Position numbers and translations under genes: made by a program
Shown: in pieces, positions 8,784 through 16,144 of the stretch
How the letters are laid out: the number at the start of each line of letters is the position of its first letter
Numbering within the stretch: position 1 is the stretch's first letter
The notes under the pieces: model-generated
Databases searched by the model: none
The model's input: only the letters and a program-made list of their open reading frames with translations
What the model was told of the DNA's origin: nothing
DNA from: Paracoccaceae bacterium
GTDB taxonomy: Bacteria > Pseudomonadota > Alphaproteobacteria > Rhodobacterales > Rhodobacteraceae
DNA length: 33,796 nucleotides
Reading direction: 5' to 3'
NCBI GenBank assembly: GCA_902573175.1
Contig: CACGIS010000009.1
Coordinates: forward strand, 1 to 33,796

Positions 8784-9600
8784 CTTTTTTATTTTTTTTG
8801 CGATGGCACAGGTAATTCCAATAACCTTCACCATAGTCGCCCTCAATAATTTCAATTTCAAAATATTTTTCTAAAAGGTCGTGAAATATCTTTGGATTTC
8901 CATTTGAGGCTTCAATATATTTTGGATAATATTCGCAGATCATAATAAGGTCGGGATTATTTAAAAATATTTTTTCCAAACCTTGGATAGCCCAAGGCTC
9001 TGCCCCATCAATGTCCATTTTGATAAAATCAATTTTTGTAATGCCTCTATCTGATAAAAACTTATCTATCGCAACTCCATTTGCCCATTGTTTATTTGAA
9101 GCATAAGACGACATAGGCATCTGAACTAGATCTTCGTGGCTCCAAGCCGCAAGGTTAAATGGATTAACATTAGTAGCTTCATTAGCTAGCCTATTTTCAC
9201 ATAAATACTTGAAGCCTTCTCTTGTAGGTTCGAATGAATAAACCCTACCAGACAAGCCAACACACCGTGATAGAAGCATTGAAAAATAACCAATACTTGC
9301 GCCTATATCGATTGCAATATGTCCAGGTTTTACTAATTCTTCGACTATCTTAGTTGTTACTGGCTCATACTCATTTGACATTAAATAGTTTTGCATCCAG
9401 TTTCTAACGTGTCTCAGTGGTTCGTTAGGGTCTACTAAAAATTTCATATTATTTATTTGGTGAAAGAAATATTTTTTTGGTGCCGCTAATCTGAAGAAAA
9501 AGTCATATAACCGCCATAGAAAAGGAAACTTTTTTCCAAGGCCTTTTCCTCCAACTATTTTTAATACTAAGTCGACCAACTGTTGATATATTTTTAGCAA
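8776..9600 (-). CDS. FkbM family SAM-dependent methyltransferase
   Basis: The 274-residue protein has the FkbM methyltransferase layout. AIDIGASIGYFSMLLSR is the SAM motif I (around residues 94-110), VYSFEPTREGFKYL is motif II, and IDFIKMDIDGAEPWAIQGL holds the characteristic DIDGAE. Known family role: O-methylation of sugars or small molecules; in bacteria such genes often sit in surface-polysaccharide loci. No glycan genes are nearby here, so the substrate cannot be named. The N-terminal 50 residues are hydrophobic and basic and may associate with membrane. It is the only large gene between the tRNA-Ser and 10 kb, and its AT-rich composition does not stand out from its neighbours. Confidence 0.88.
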   Translation of the reverse strand: MLKIYQQLVDLVLKIVGGKGLGKKFPFLWRLYDFFFRLAAPKKYFFHQINNMKFLVDPNEPLRHVRNWMQNYLMSNEYEPVTTKIVEELVKPGHIAIDIGASIGYFSMLLSRCVGLSGRVYSFEPTREGFKYLCENRLANEATNVNPFNLAAWSHEDLVQMPMSSYASNKQWANGVAIDKFLSDRGITKIDFIKMDIDGAEPWAIQGLEKIFLNNPDLIMICEYYPKYIEASNGNPKIFHDLLEKYFEIEIIEGDYGEGYWNYLCHRKKNKKDA

Positions 9601-9684
9601 TATCTTTCCTCTAAATATTAAAAAGCCATTTAAGTTTTGAGAAATATCAAAAACTATTTTAATCTAATAATAATATTTGGACGT

Positions 9685-10017
9685 CTATTTTAGTCGAAGT
9701 TCTATGTAAACTAAAAACGTTTGACCTTTTTTGAAATAAATTCTTAAATCGAAAATTGATCTTAAACATTGACTAACAAATGTGCCTTCAGCCCAGACGG
9801 CTGTGAGAACGCTACTAGCGGCTTTAGATGCATCCATAGCATCTGTCATTTCAGGTAAGGATACTGATTTATCTTTAGGTGCAAGGGCTATGCGTTCCAT
9901 ACAGAGGCGTGGAGCTAGACCATCACCTTCTAGTGCTTTGGAGATTTCTGTTTGTGTAAGAGGAACAGACTTAATTGTCGTAACGTAATCAATTACAGCG
10001 TAAAAAAGATGTATCAA
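9685..10017 (-). pseudogene. Unrecognised small frame with only a TTG start, possibly a gene remnant
   Basis: An open frame of 110 codons has no ATG near its 5' end. The only possible upstream start is a TTG at 10017, and a stop codon lies three codons before that. The central part, with PLTQTEISKALEGDGLAPRL and DAMDASKAASSVLTAVWAEG, is helical, alanine-rich and GC-richer than its surroundings. The C-terminal 30 codons are AT-rich and basic. That contrast suggests the middle is a fragment of an older gene. The opposite strand is also open over 9782-9988, a common shadow effect of GC-rich codons. I assign no function. Confidence 0.3.
9776..9796. repeat. Short repeat copy 2 (encodes WAEGTFV on the minus strand)
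   Basis: This is the partner of 8689-8709, 19 of 21 bases identical and in the same orientation, about 1.09 kb apart. The two copies flank the FkbM methyltransferase gene. Confidence 0.6.
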
Positions 10018-10116
10018 TATCGAAATTTACAATTTATCGCAAACATGTTGTCAACTCTTTTGCTAAAGTATGAGAGTTTAGGTTAATTGTTTGATAAAAT
10101 TTGAAAGGACCAAACT

Positions 10117-10446
10117 ATGTCATTGCACGAAAAACTTAATGCCACGATGATTAATAGAGATACAAACGCTTATGCAGAACTACTTCACGAAGACTGTGTA
10201 TTTGTTTTTCATAAAAGTGGTAACGAATTTGGTAAAGCAGAGTGGATCTCCATGGTGGAGGGCATGATGGGTAACGAAAAGTTTGTTAACGAGTCATCTC
10301 GCTGTGTTTATGAAAATGATGAAATATTAGTTAGTCATGACTTCATGTCATACCCTGACGGTACTAGAGAAGCAGTTATGGGTGTTGCAAAGCTTAAAGA
10401 AGGCAAGATTATCCGCTTTGAAACTGGTGCAACCTTACTAGATTGA
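10117..10446 (+). CDS. NTF2-like / SnoaL-like small protein
   Basis: The 109-residue protein has the pattern of the NTF2-like alpha+beta cone fold: an N-terminal helix (LHEKLNATMINRDTNAYAEL), then LLHEDCVFVFHKSG, a middle helix around EWISMVEGMM, and C-terminal strands ending KEGKIIRFETGAT. Known family members include small isomerases, cyclases and binding proteins, so no reaction can be assigned. A good ribosome site (GAAAGGA) lies eight to ten bases before ATG 10117. It is monocistronic as far as can be seen. Confidence 0.7.
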   Translation: MSLHEKLNATMINRDTNAYAELLHEDCVFVFHKSGNEFGKAEWISMVEGMMGNEKFVNESSRCVYENDEILVSHDFMSYPDGTREAVMGVAKLKEGKIIRFETGATLLD

Positions 10447-10482
10447 TACTAATTGAAGACTGTTTCTTTAGGATTAAAACGA

Positions 10483-10674
10483 CTACTTAGATAGCGGTAA
10501 GGCTCTCTGACGATCCCCTTTTGTGAAAGCTACATATAAACATATCGTATGTGCCCCGAATGACCATTGCGGGGTGGTGCGTTTCGATATCATATTACCT
10601 TTATGCGGGATAGTTGGATATTTTGCGGGTTGCTCTCTGGCTTTGAAGTTAAACCAAAGAGGTTTCTTTGACAT
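10483..10674 (-). CDS. Hypothetical 63-residue basic protein (uncertain)
   Basis: A frame from ATG 10674 encodes a cationic, aromatic-rich peptide starting MSKKPLWFNFKAREQPAKYP and later TTPQWSFGAHTICLYVAF. No Shine-Dalgarno precedes it. It fills most of the 273-base gap between two plus-strand genes. I do not recognise it. The composition (Trp, Pro, Arg, His) is unusual for random AT-rich sequence, so it may be real or a relic. Confidence 0.25.
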   Translation of the reverse strand: MSKKPLWFNFKAREQPAKYPTIPHKGNMISKRTTPQWSFGAHTICLYVAFTKGDRQRALPLSK

Positions 10675-10719
10675 TTCATTTAAGTGACTTTAAAAATTAT
10701 TAGGTTTTGGAGACTTTAA

Positions 10720-11391
10720 ATGACGCGCTTTGTTTTTTTCTTGACAATAATGGTAAGCCTTTCGGCTTGTAATTTCAATATAACGCCAACTTTTTACATA
10801 CGAGATATCCAAGACGTAATATCTGATAAACAAGATATTGAAATTCCAATTTTTATAAAGCTTCCTGCATCAGATGTGGATAGCTGTAACTCAGAAATAG
10901 GGCAGGTCATAGGAATACTGGATACTTATGGTATTGATGGAATACTGCAATCTTGTACCGCAGATGAGAATAATTTATTCGCTACTGCTAATGTCGAATT
11001 TATCGCAAGCGTTGTTTATTCGGAAACCTCTCAGGTCCAGAATTTTAAAGGTATTGTTGGCTTAGTTGTCGATGAAGCGGGGGACGGTGTTTATTATTTA
11101 AATCTTCAAGCCAATCCAAACTTGCCAAAAGCCATGAGCGATATTGAGGGTGCATTGATTTTTGCTACTCTTGATGCTTCTCAGGTGGGCTTCATTATTA
11201 CTCTAAATAATGATACCCGTCGTACTATTACTTTCAACATATATGATAGCTTTGTAAACGGGGTTGCCACCGACTATAATACATTTGAACTAGGGCCGCG
11301 ATCAGAGTTAGAAGTGCGTGCCTCGGACGTCGGTGCGAATTTATTTTTTAATCGAGGTTGGTTTGGTATAGGCGACTTCACGAATAACTAG
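10720..11391 (+). CDS. Hypothetical lipoprotein
   Basis: The 223-residue protein starts with a lipoprotein signal peptide ending in the lipobox SLSAC (Cys17), so it should be anchored in a membrane after lipidation. The rest is predicted beta-rich: alternating hydrophobic strands, two cysteines around 55-80 that could form a disulfide (DSCNSE and QSCTAD), and a C-terminal segment with FNIYDSFVNGVATDYNTFEL. GGAG lies seven bases before ATG 10720, which supports the start. I do not recognise the family; small phage- or island-encoded lipoproteins of similar layout exist, but this is only a resemblance. Confidence 0.7.
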   Translation: MTRFVFFLTIMVSLSACNFNITPTFYIRDIQDVISDKQDIEIPIFIKLPASDVDSCNSEIGQVIGILDTYGIDGILQSCTADENNLFATANVEFIASVVYSETSQVQNFKGIVGLVVDEAGDGVYYLNLQANPNLPKAMSDIEGALIFATLDASQVGFIITLNNDTRRTITFNIYDSFVNGVATDYNTFELGPRSELEVRASDVGANLFFNRGWFGIGDFTNN

Positions 11392-11534
11392 AACTTTTAT
11401 GCAACATATAAGTTACTGTATTTTCCTAGACCTGAAGGTTTTTCTCTATCGCTGTCAGCTCCAGAGCGCGCAAAGGACTCTGCGTAAATAAACGGTCGGT
11501 TGGGCTTTTCGCCAAGCTTATTATAAAAAATAAA

Positions 11535-11900
11535 TTAATTTTTCTGATCTGATATTAAATCTAGAGCAATTTTTAGGTTTGCCCAAAACCCACTACAACT
11601 ATTTTCTATGCATTTTTTAAACCAATGATCAGAAAAGTTCGGATCTTCTTGACCTACATCATATGCGTCTAAAACAATTTCCATCGCTACCGGACTGGTG
11701 AAGTTAATTTGCTCATAATAACTCAGAGGCCTCGAGGCTTTTCTTTTTTCCATGACAGTTTTTGCAAATTTTTTTGCGTAATAGCAATTTTGTAAAGAGA
11801 TCTCTAATTCGTGAGATCCTGCCCTAAGTTTGTTAGCAGGCAAAATAGTTATAAGTGTACTAACTGATAGAAATGATATGGTGAGCAGGTTGTTTTTCAT
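11535..11900 (-). CDS. Hypothetical exported protein, third gene of a minus-strand set
   Basis: A 121-residue protein with a probable signal peptide (MKNNLLTISFLSVSTLITIL, cleavage near AGS). The mature part has three cysteines (ISLQNCYYAKKF, KKCIENSCSG), which may form disulfides in the periplasm. It starts 13 bases after the stop of the Sel1-repeat gene, with GGA eight bases before the ATG, so it is likely co-transcribed. I do not recognise the family. Confidence 0.6.
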   Translation of the reverse strand: MKNNLLTISFLSVSTLITILPANKLRAGSHELEISLQNCYYAKKFAKTVMEKRKASRPLSYYEQINFTSPVAMEIVLDAYDVGQEDPNFSDHWFKKCIENSCSGFWANLKIALDLISDQKN

Positions 11901-11913
11901 TTAATTGATCCAA

Positions 11914-12351
11914 CTAACATCCCTTATAATTCTTAATCACGCATTCTTTTCCTAGCCTACGAGCCTGTTTAACTTGGGTTTTGGTCATTAATTCTGATAG
12001 CAGTTCTGTCAGTTCTGAGCCCATCTCAAAACCATTTGATGAAGCTTGATTAGCCCACATGTGGGCGTACACTAGGTTCTCGGGCACACCCTTTCCCAAA
12101 TAATACAATCGCGCAAGATTATACTGAGCAAGAGCATTGCCTTGTTCTGCTGCAAGAGTATACCATTTTACTGCTGTCTTGTAATCTTGATTTACACCTA
12201 TTCCTTTTCGATAAGCACTTGCTAACTCAATCTGAGCAGCAAGGTCACCTTGTTTAGCCAAAGTTTCTAAGCCTTTGAGGTTTGTTCCATTCTGAGCACT
12301 AACAGAGATAGAGATTATGAAGAATGAAAGTAGTAGAACTAACTTCTTCAC
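11914..12351 (-). CDS. Sel1-repeat (TPR-like) exported protein
   Basis: The 145-residue protein has a signal peptide (cleavage near SAQN) and two Sel1-like repeats: LAAQIELASAYRKGIGVNQD with YKTAVKWYTLAAEQG, then ALAQYNLARLYYLGKGVPEN with YAHMWANQASSNG. SLR proteins fold as alpha-solenoids and serve as protein-protein scaffolds, often in the periplasm. The start is a GTG overlapping the previous gene's stop by four bases (GTGA, 12348-12351), a sign of coupled translation. C-terminal cysteines (KECVIKNYKGC) may form a disulfide. Its partner is unknown; the two neighbours in the set are candidates. Confidence 0.85.
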   Translation of the reverse strand: MKKLVLLLSFFIISISVSAQNGTNLKGLETLAKQGDLAAQIELASAYRKGIGVNQDYKTAVKWYTLAAEQGNALAQYNLARLYYLGKGVPENLVYAHMWANQASSNGFEMGSELTELLSELMTKTQVKQARRLGKECVIKNYKGC

Positions 12352-12641
12352 TTTTTACTCGCATCTCTGGCAGCATTATCTTCTGTTAAGTAACATGCGG
12401 AATTTAGATAACTTTTTCCAGATGCTGCTATAAAATTGTTTCCTATAGTACAAATAAAAATGCGCCCCTTGTAAGCTACTCCGACTTCTGCCTGGCCCAC
12501 TGCATCAATAAAAATAGTTGCCTCAGATTTGCTATAAAGGATTTTACCATTTTCCAAAATTGTAGAAGACATTATTTCTTGCGCAGAGGTGGAAGTATTT
12601 AGTCCAATAATTATAGAAAAGATGAGAAGTAGTTTTTTCAT
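12348..12641 (-). CDS. Hypothetical exported protein, first gene of a minus-strand set
   Basis: A 97-residue protein with a signal peptide (MKKLLLIFSIIIGLNTSTSA, then QE). The mature part is a short beta-rich domain with two cysteines (RIFICTIG and NSACYL) that could pair. The C-terminus is charged. Its TGA overlaps the GTG of the Sel1-repeat gene, so both should be made together. A related arrangement, a small exported protein upstream of a Sel1 protein, hints at a periplasmic partner pair, but I do not recognise the family. Confidence 0.6.
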   Translation of the reverse strand: MKKLLLIFSIIIGLNTSTSAQEIMSSTILENGKILYSKSEATIFIDAVGQAEVGVAYKGRIFICTIGNNFIAASGKSYLNSACYLTEDNAARDASKK

Positions 12642-12688
12642 TTTATTCTTCGTATTGGTTATTAACCGATTACAACAAAGCAGTTGAG

Positions 12689-12952
12689 TTATCCGGATAT
12701 TTCATCCATCGTATAGATTTTATAAACACAGCCATTGTCTTTGTCCCACTGAATTTCTTCTTCAGTACTAAGGAAGGCACCCATTCCATCCATATTGGTA
12801 ATCTTGCCTAACCAAACAAACTCATTATTGCCAGCATCAGTTAATTGCCATTCAGAACAAAACTCACTGGCACCGCGTGCCATATTATGTTCAACTCTCG
12901 ACCTTAAGGTTTCAACACCGGTATCAATCGTTCCATGAATACACATATTCAT
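12689..12952 (-). CDS. Hypothetical small protein
   Basis: An 87-residue acidic protein without a signal peptide. It has a helix (VETLRSRVEHNM), a strand-rich middle (ASEFCSEWQLTD, EFVWLGKITNMDGM) and an acidic end (EEEIQWDKDNGCVYKIYTMD). The layout resembles the ferredoxin-like dimeric alpha/beta-barrel proteins, as do two other small genes in this region, but sequence support is weak. AGAAGGA lies about ten bases before ATG 12952; an in-frame ATG at 12946 is also possible. Confidence 0.5.
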   Translation of the reverse strand: MNMCIHGTIDTGVETLRSRVEHNMARGASEFCSEWQLTDAGNNEFVWLGKITNMDGMGAFLSTEEEIQWDKDNGCVYKIYTMDEISG

Positions 12953-13160
12953 CTTAGGATTATCCTTCTCAAATTAATATTGTTACTTAAACTAGCATAG
13001 TGTCGTTACGGACCAACCAAATAATAAATGACGCATCGTCAGTTATCCGTCGGTATTCGTTTTTCAAAAATTCTAGAATCTAACCAAACGTAAAAATCCA
13101 CTACTACTTGTATTTTCTCTATTAACTTTTTTCAGGTTTCAAAATTTCATTTTAACTCAT

Positions 13161-13508
13161 TTAATCGAGTTGCATTGTTATTATTTTTAAGAAATATCCA
13201 TATAGCGGCGCGAGAAGTGCTACAGCTAACGCTGGCATTATGGTAGAAAAATCCATTTTGGCAGCATAATCTGTTCCAGCTATTAGAGTTATGCCCACGA
13301 GTAAACCTAACCATCCACCTCGAACACATCCGTCGCCAAAGCGTGTAACTGTATTGTCTCCATCTTTTGCTCCGAAAGCATGCCCAATACCAACGCCAAT
13401 GACAAAAATCAATGATAGCAAGTCTACAGCTCTGTCAAGACCTCCTCCCATTGTGATACCACCACCAATTACTAGCAGGATGATTAGTGCGCCTAGATAT
13501 CTATTCAT
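13161..13508 (-). CDS. Small inner-membrane protein with MotA-like N-terminal region
   Basis: A 115-residue protein with about four hydrophobic helices: YLGALIILLVIGGGITMGGG, DLLSLIFVIGVGIGHAFG, GWLGLLVGITLIAGT, and ALAVALLAPLYGYFLK. The glycine-rich start followed by AVDLLSLIFVIG recalls the first two helices of MotA/TolQ-type proton-channel subunits. The gene is far too short for a full MotA, and no MotB partner is seen. GGAAG precedes the ATG, which supports the start. The function is unknown. Confidence 0.6.
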   Translation of the reverse strand: MNRYLGALIILLVIGGGITMGGGLDRAVDLLSLIFVIGVGIGHAFGAKDGDNTVTRFGDGCVRGGWLGLLVGITLIAGTDYAAKMDFSTIMPALAVALLAPLYGYFLKIITMQLD

Positions 13509-13684
13509 TTCACTTCCTTTTTTAGCTTTAATTATAAAATTTAATCTATTTTCTTTGAATCTAAACGTAGTAGCGTAATGATATTTTGTTAAGCCGCAGC
13601 TTGATCATTTATATTATTGTTGACGTAAGGTTTTCTTATGCGTTCACTATGAGTAGGTAATTAAAATTTTTAAGAGGGGTTATA

Positions 13685-14011
13685 ATGGCTGTTTATTTAA
13701 TTGCAGAAATCAAAGTTACGGATGATACATGGGTTCCAGATTATGCTGCGAATGTTCATCCAATTGTTGAAAAACACGGTGGGAAGTACTTGTCTAGAAG
13801 TGCCAATATAAAAGTTTTGGAAGGAGAGGATAGAGGTAATACATTTATCGCCATCCTACAGTTTCCCGATGCTGCTTCTTGTGAGGCATTTGCAACAGAT
13901 CCAGATTATGCTCCGCATGGCAAAGCGAGACAAGAAGGTGCTATAAATAGCTTTCAATTAATAGACGATACTGATGCGGCTGGAACAATACCCTATTTAA
14001 CGGCCGGTTAA
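13685..14011 (+). CDS. DUF1330 family protein
   Basis: The 108-residue protein matches the DUF1330 family: AVYLIAEIKVTD as first strand, the helix WVPDYAANVHPIVEKHGGKYL, the strand IKVLEGEDRG, and then FIAILQFPDAASCEAFATDPDY. The fold is a ferredoxin-like dimeric alpha/beta barrel; the biochemical role of the family is not established. A strong Shine-Dalgarno (AAGAGGGG, about 13671-13678) supports ATG 13685. A short inverted repeat (14037-14061) follows the gene. Confidence 0.9.
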   Translation: MAVYLIAEIKVTDDTWVPDYAANVHPIVEKHGGKYLSRSANIKVLEGEDRGNTFIAILQFPDAASCEAFATDPDYAPHGKARQEGAINSFQLIDDTDAAGTIPYLTAG

Positions 14012-14036
14012 CTGTTCGTTATAAAATTTTGAGCTG

Positions 14037-14061
14037 CTAGCCTATTATCTTTATAGGCTAG
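14037..14061 (+). terminator. Hairpin after the DUF1330 gene
   Basis: CTAGCCTAT (14037-14045) and ATAGGCTAG (14053-14061) form a perfect 9-bp stem with a 7-base loop, 25 bases after the stop. The downstream sequence is only moderately T-rich, so termination efficiency is uncertain. Confidence 0.45.
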
Positions 14062-14156
14062 TTCCGTTCAATTTATAGTTTATAGAGTTTCGATATAAGT
14101 CAGATGTAGTAGGCTCTTTTGTTGTTATAGTAGCACTTCGACGAAGCTTCTCCTGA

Positions 14157-14178
14157 TTTTACCATCCAATTGGTAAAA
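14157..14178. repeat. Perfect 8-bp inverted repeat in the intergenic gap
   Basis: TTTTACCA (14157-14164) and TGGTAAAA (14171-14178) flank a 6-base loop. It could be a bidirectional hairpin or an operator half-site pair. Nothing decides between these. Confidence 0.3.
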
Positions 14179-14442
14179 GAATTCCATACATTTTTCATTT
14201 TTCAACTCCTATCAATTCAGCCTTTATTCATAAAACTATAAAAGTGAACCGAGTAGACATAAGTTTGCATTACTGCCATGCATTTAACGAAGGGCTAATT
14301 CATTTTGATTTGTAAATTTTTCGCTAAAAAGGCGTCACTATTTGGATGAGGTAGTAATACTGGGTTGCCTTTAACACTATTTTAAACAATAGCGTAATGA
14401 TCAGCTTGAATAAGAATAAGTAAATTTAAAAAGGCCTTATTT

Positions 14443-14778
14443 ATGAAAAAAATTCTCACTTCTTTTCTTCTTTCTTTGATAGTATCTTCTGGTGCTTCTG
14501 CTAATTCTGCTGTCTTAGGGTTGGGGTTGGATAGTTGTGCAAAAGTAATTGAAAACGTTGAAAAAAACGAAGATCTCGGTGCCGCATTTAAAACTGCTTA
14601 CACATCTTATGTTATGGGTTTTTTCAGTGGTGTTAATGTAGTTTATGAAGATGACACGGGACTGGAGGGGTTTGAGGGCCTTTATTCAGAGGTTTTAGCA
14701 AACTGTAAGGCTGCTCCCGACGCAAGCTTTATCGCCGCTATAATAAACCTTTATGCGGAATTAAAAAATAAATCTTAA
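14443..14778 (+). CDS. Hypothetical small exported protein
   Basis: A 111-residue protein with a clear signal peptide (MKKILTSFLLSLIVSSGASA, then NS). The mature domain is helical with two cysteines (GLDSCAKVIENVE and VLANCKAAPD) and a middle helix AYTSYVMGFFSGVNVVYE. The layout, with a cysteine, then a YVMGFFSG helix, then a second cysteine-Xn-Pro and a final helix, recalls small periplasmic immunity or stress proteins of the Rap1a/HdeA type. Sequence identity is too low to claim membership. AAGG lies about eight bases before ATG 14443. Confidence 0.65.
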   Translation: MKKILTSFLLSLIVSSGASANSAVLGLGLDSCAKVIENVEKNEDLGAAFKTAYTSYVMGFFSGVNVVYEDDTGLEGFEGLYSEVLANCKAAPDASFIAAIINLYAELKNKS

Positions 14779-14804
14779 TAAGTTGTAGGTTTGATTAATG
14801 TTAT

Positions 14805-15089
14805 TTAATTGTAAGAAGCCAAAACTAATCCAGAGCAGGCGTCTGTTCTGCTTTTGCCGAAGAATTCCAACATATGTTCGATGCTATCCAACCATTCGAC
14901 GCCTGATATCTCATCATCGCCAGTTTTATCTATCTCATCATACTCCATAATACTTAGATACTCATCATTTCCAATTGAAACCAAGCGCATCATAATTGAA
15001 TTTGAATAATTATAGGTATTAATTGCCTTGATAAATTCATCTTCAAACCCTGATTTAAGTTTATATCTTACAACAGTTATGATGTTCAT
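14805..15089 (-). CDS. Hypothetical small protein, possible dimeric alpha/beta-barrel fold
   Basis: A 94-residue protein starting NIITVVRYKLKSGFEDEFIKA, the typical first strand plus helix of monooxygenase-like (ABM) ferredoxin-fold proteins, followed by strands MMRLVSIGND and YLSIMEYDEID and a helix around WLDSIEHMLEFFG. No catalytic residues can be named. GAGGT lies about nine bases before the ATG at 15089. It is convergent with the preceding exported protein gene, only 26 bases apart. Confidence 0.6.
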   Translation of the reverse strand: MNIITVVRYKLKSGFEDEFIKAINTYNYSNSIMMRLVSIGNDEYLSIMEYDEIDKTGDDEISGVEWLDSIEHMLEFFGKSRTDACSGLVLASYN

Positions 15090-15244
15090 TAGTTTTTGAC
15101 CTCTATAATTAAAATTGTCATTTATAAGAATTTTTTGACGGGCTAACTATTTAAAACATATCAAATTTGACAGAACAGGGCAAAATTTAGTAATATAGAA
15201 AAAATATAAAAAAATATTGAGTTTATTGAGCAAAAAGTTTGAAC

Positions 15245-16051
15245 ATGATTAACTATAATGATGCCTTTAATAGTGCAAAGTTAATTCCTGGAGCTCACCG
15301 TTATTTGCCTGGTTGGAAAACGAAGTCCAGAGCATTTCGGGACATGATGAGCGATCAAAGCAAGTCACAAATCGACGTCGTTTATGACGAGGAAACCAAT
15401 CTTTCGATGGATGTGTTTAGTCCTGGTCCCTATGTTGAGGCAACGGTTGTTTTTTTATATGGTGGTTTTTGGACAGATTACGAAAAATCAATATTTTCTT
15501 ATCTGGCTATGGGGCCAGTATTAAATAACATGCGCGTAATTATACCGACTCTTCCAAAATGTCCTGATGCAACTATCCCTGAAATAAATAAATCTTTTCA
15601 TAGATGTCTTCGAGTAGTTTGCAGAAGGTTTACAGGTGATATTTTGCTTGTTGGTCAGCAAAGTGGTGCCCATGTTGTTGGTCGAAGCATTATTAAAGGC
15701 GAACTACCGAAGCCGATTTTAGAGCGAATTAAACACGTAATGTTACTTTCTCCGATATCGGACTTAAAGCCCCTTCTTTATACCGATAAGAAGGATGAAT
15801 TACACCTCACAGAAGAAGTTGCCGACGCAGAAACGTTGTCCAGTCTGGATCCGGCTGAGAAAATGAATGTAACGATTTGGGTTGGAGCAGATGAAAGGCC
15901 GATATACTTAGAGCAAGCTCAGGAATTAGCGACTGCATGGCGTTGTAGCTGGGTTAAATCGAGAAATAGGCATCACTTGGATATAGCTGACGGGCTTGGA
16001 AAAAACACCTCACAGCTCATGAATACGCTAATGGCTTATAAACTTAAATAA
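15245..16051 (+). CDS. Arylformamidase-like alpha/beta hydrolase lacking the catalytic serine
   Basis: The protein (268 residues from ATG 15245; a TTG lies two codons earlier) follows the KynB-like alpha/beta hydrolases of alphaproteobacteria along its length: NSAKLIPGAHRYLPGW at the start, LSPISDLKPLL in the middle, WVGADERPIYLEQAQELA and RHHLDI near the end. Two key sites have changed. The oxyanion motif HGGxW is Y72-GGFW, and the nucleophile elbow, normally GHSAGGH, reads GQQSGAH, placing Gln139 where the catalytic serine belongs. Ser140 is one position off. The acid region (Asp216/Glu217) and His244 remain. The fold is clear; ordinary esterase activity looks unlikely. No kynurenine genes are adjacent. 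Confidence 0.8.
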   Translation: MINYNDAFNSAKLIPGAHRYLPGWKTKSRAFRDMMSDQSKSQIDVVYDEETNLSMDVFSPGPYVEATVVFLYGGFWTDYEKSIFSYLAMGPVLNNMRVIIPTLPKCPDATIPEINKSFHRCLRVVCRRFTGDILLVGQQSGAHVVGRSIIKGELPKPILERIKHVMLLSPISDLKPLLYTDKKDELHLTEEVADAETLSSLDPAEKMNVTIWVGADERPIYLEQAQELATAWRCSWVKSRNRHHLDIADGLGKNTSQLMNTLMAYKLK

Positions 16052-16144
16052 AATTTCAGCATTTTGATGCATCTTTCTGAAAAATTGACTCGTTTACGAG
16101 TGTTAGTTTAATCTCGTCGCTAGTTCGCTCTGGGGGGCAACAAA

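Larger units (their letters stand above)
14012..14442. other. 431-base non-coding gap with two hairpins
   Basis: No credible gene is seen on either strand. The stretch holds a 9-bp and an 8-bp perfect inverted repeat, described separately, and is otherwise AT-rich. A small RNA or a decayed gene cannot be excluded. Confidence 0.4.

Noticed and set aside
13291-13578. 95-codon plus-strand frame opposite the small membrane protein
   Set aside because: It is proline-rich, antisense to a glycine-rich membrane gene with a good ribosome site; the minus-strand gene is the better call.
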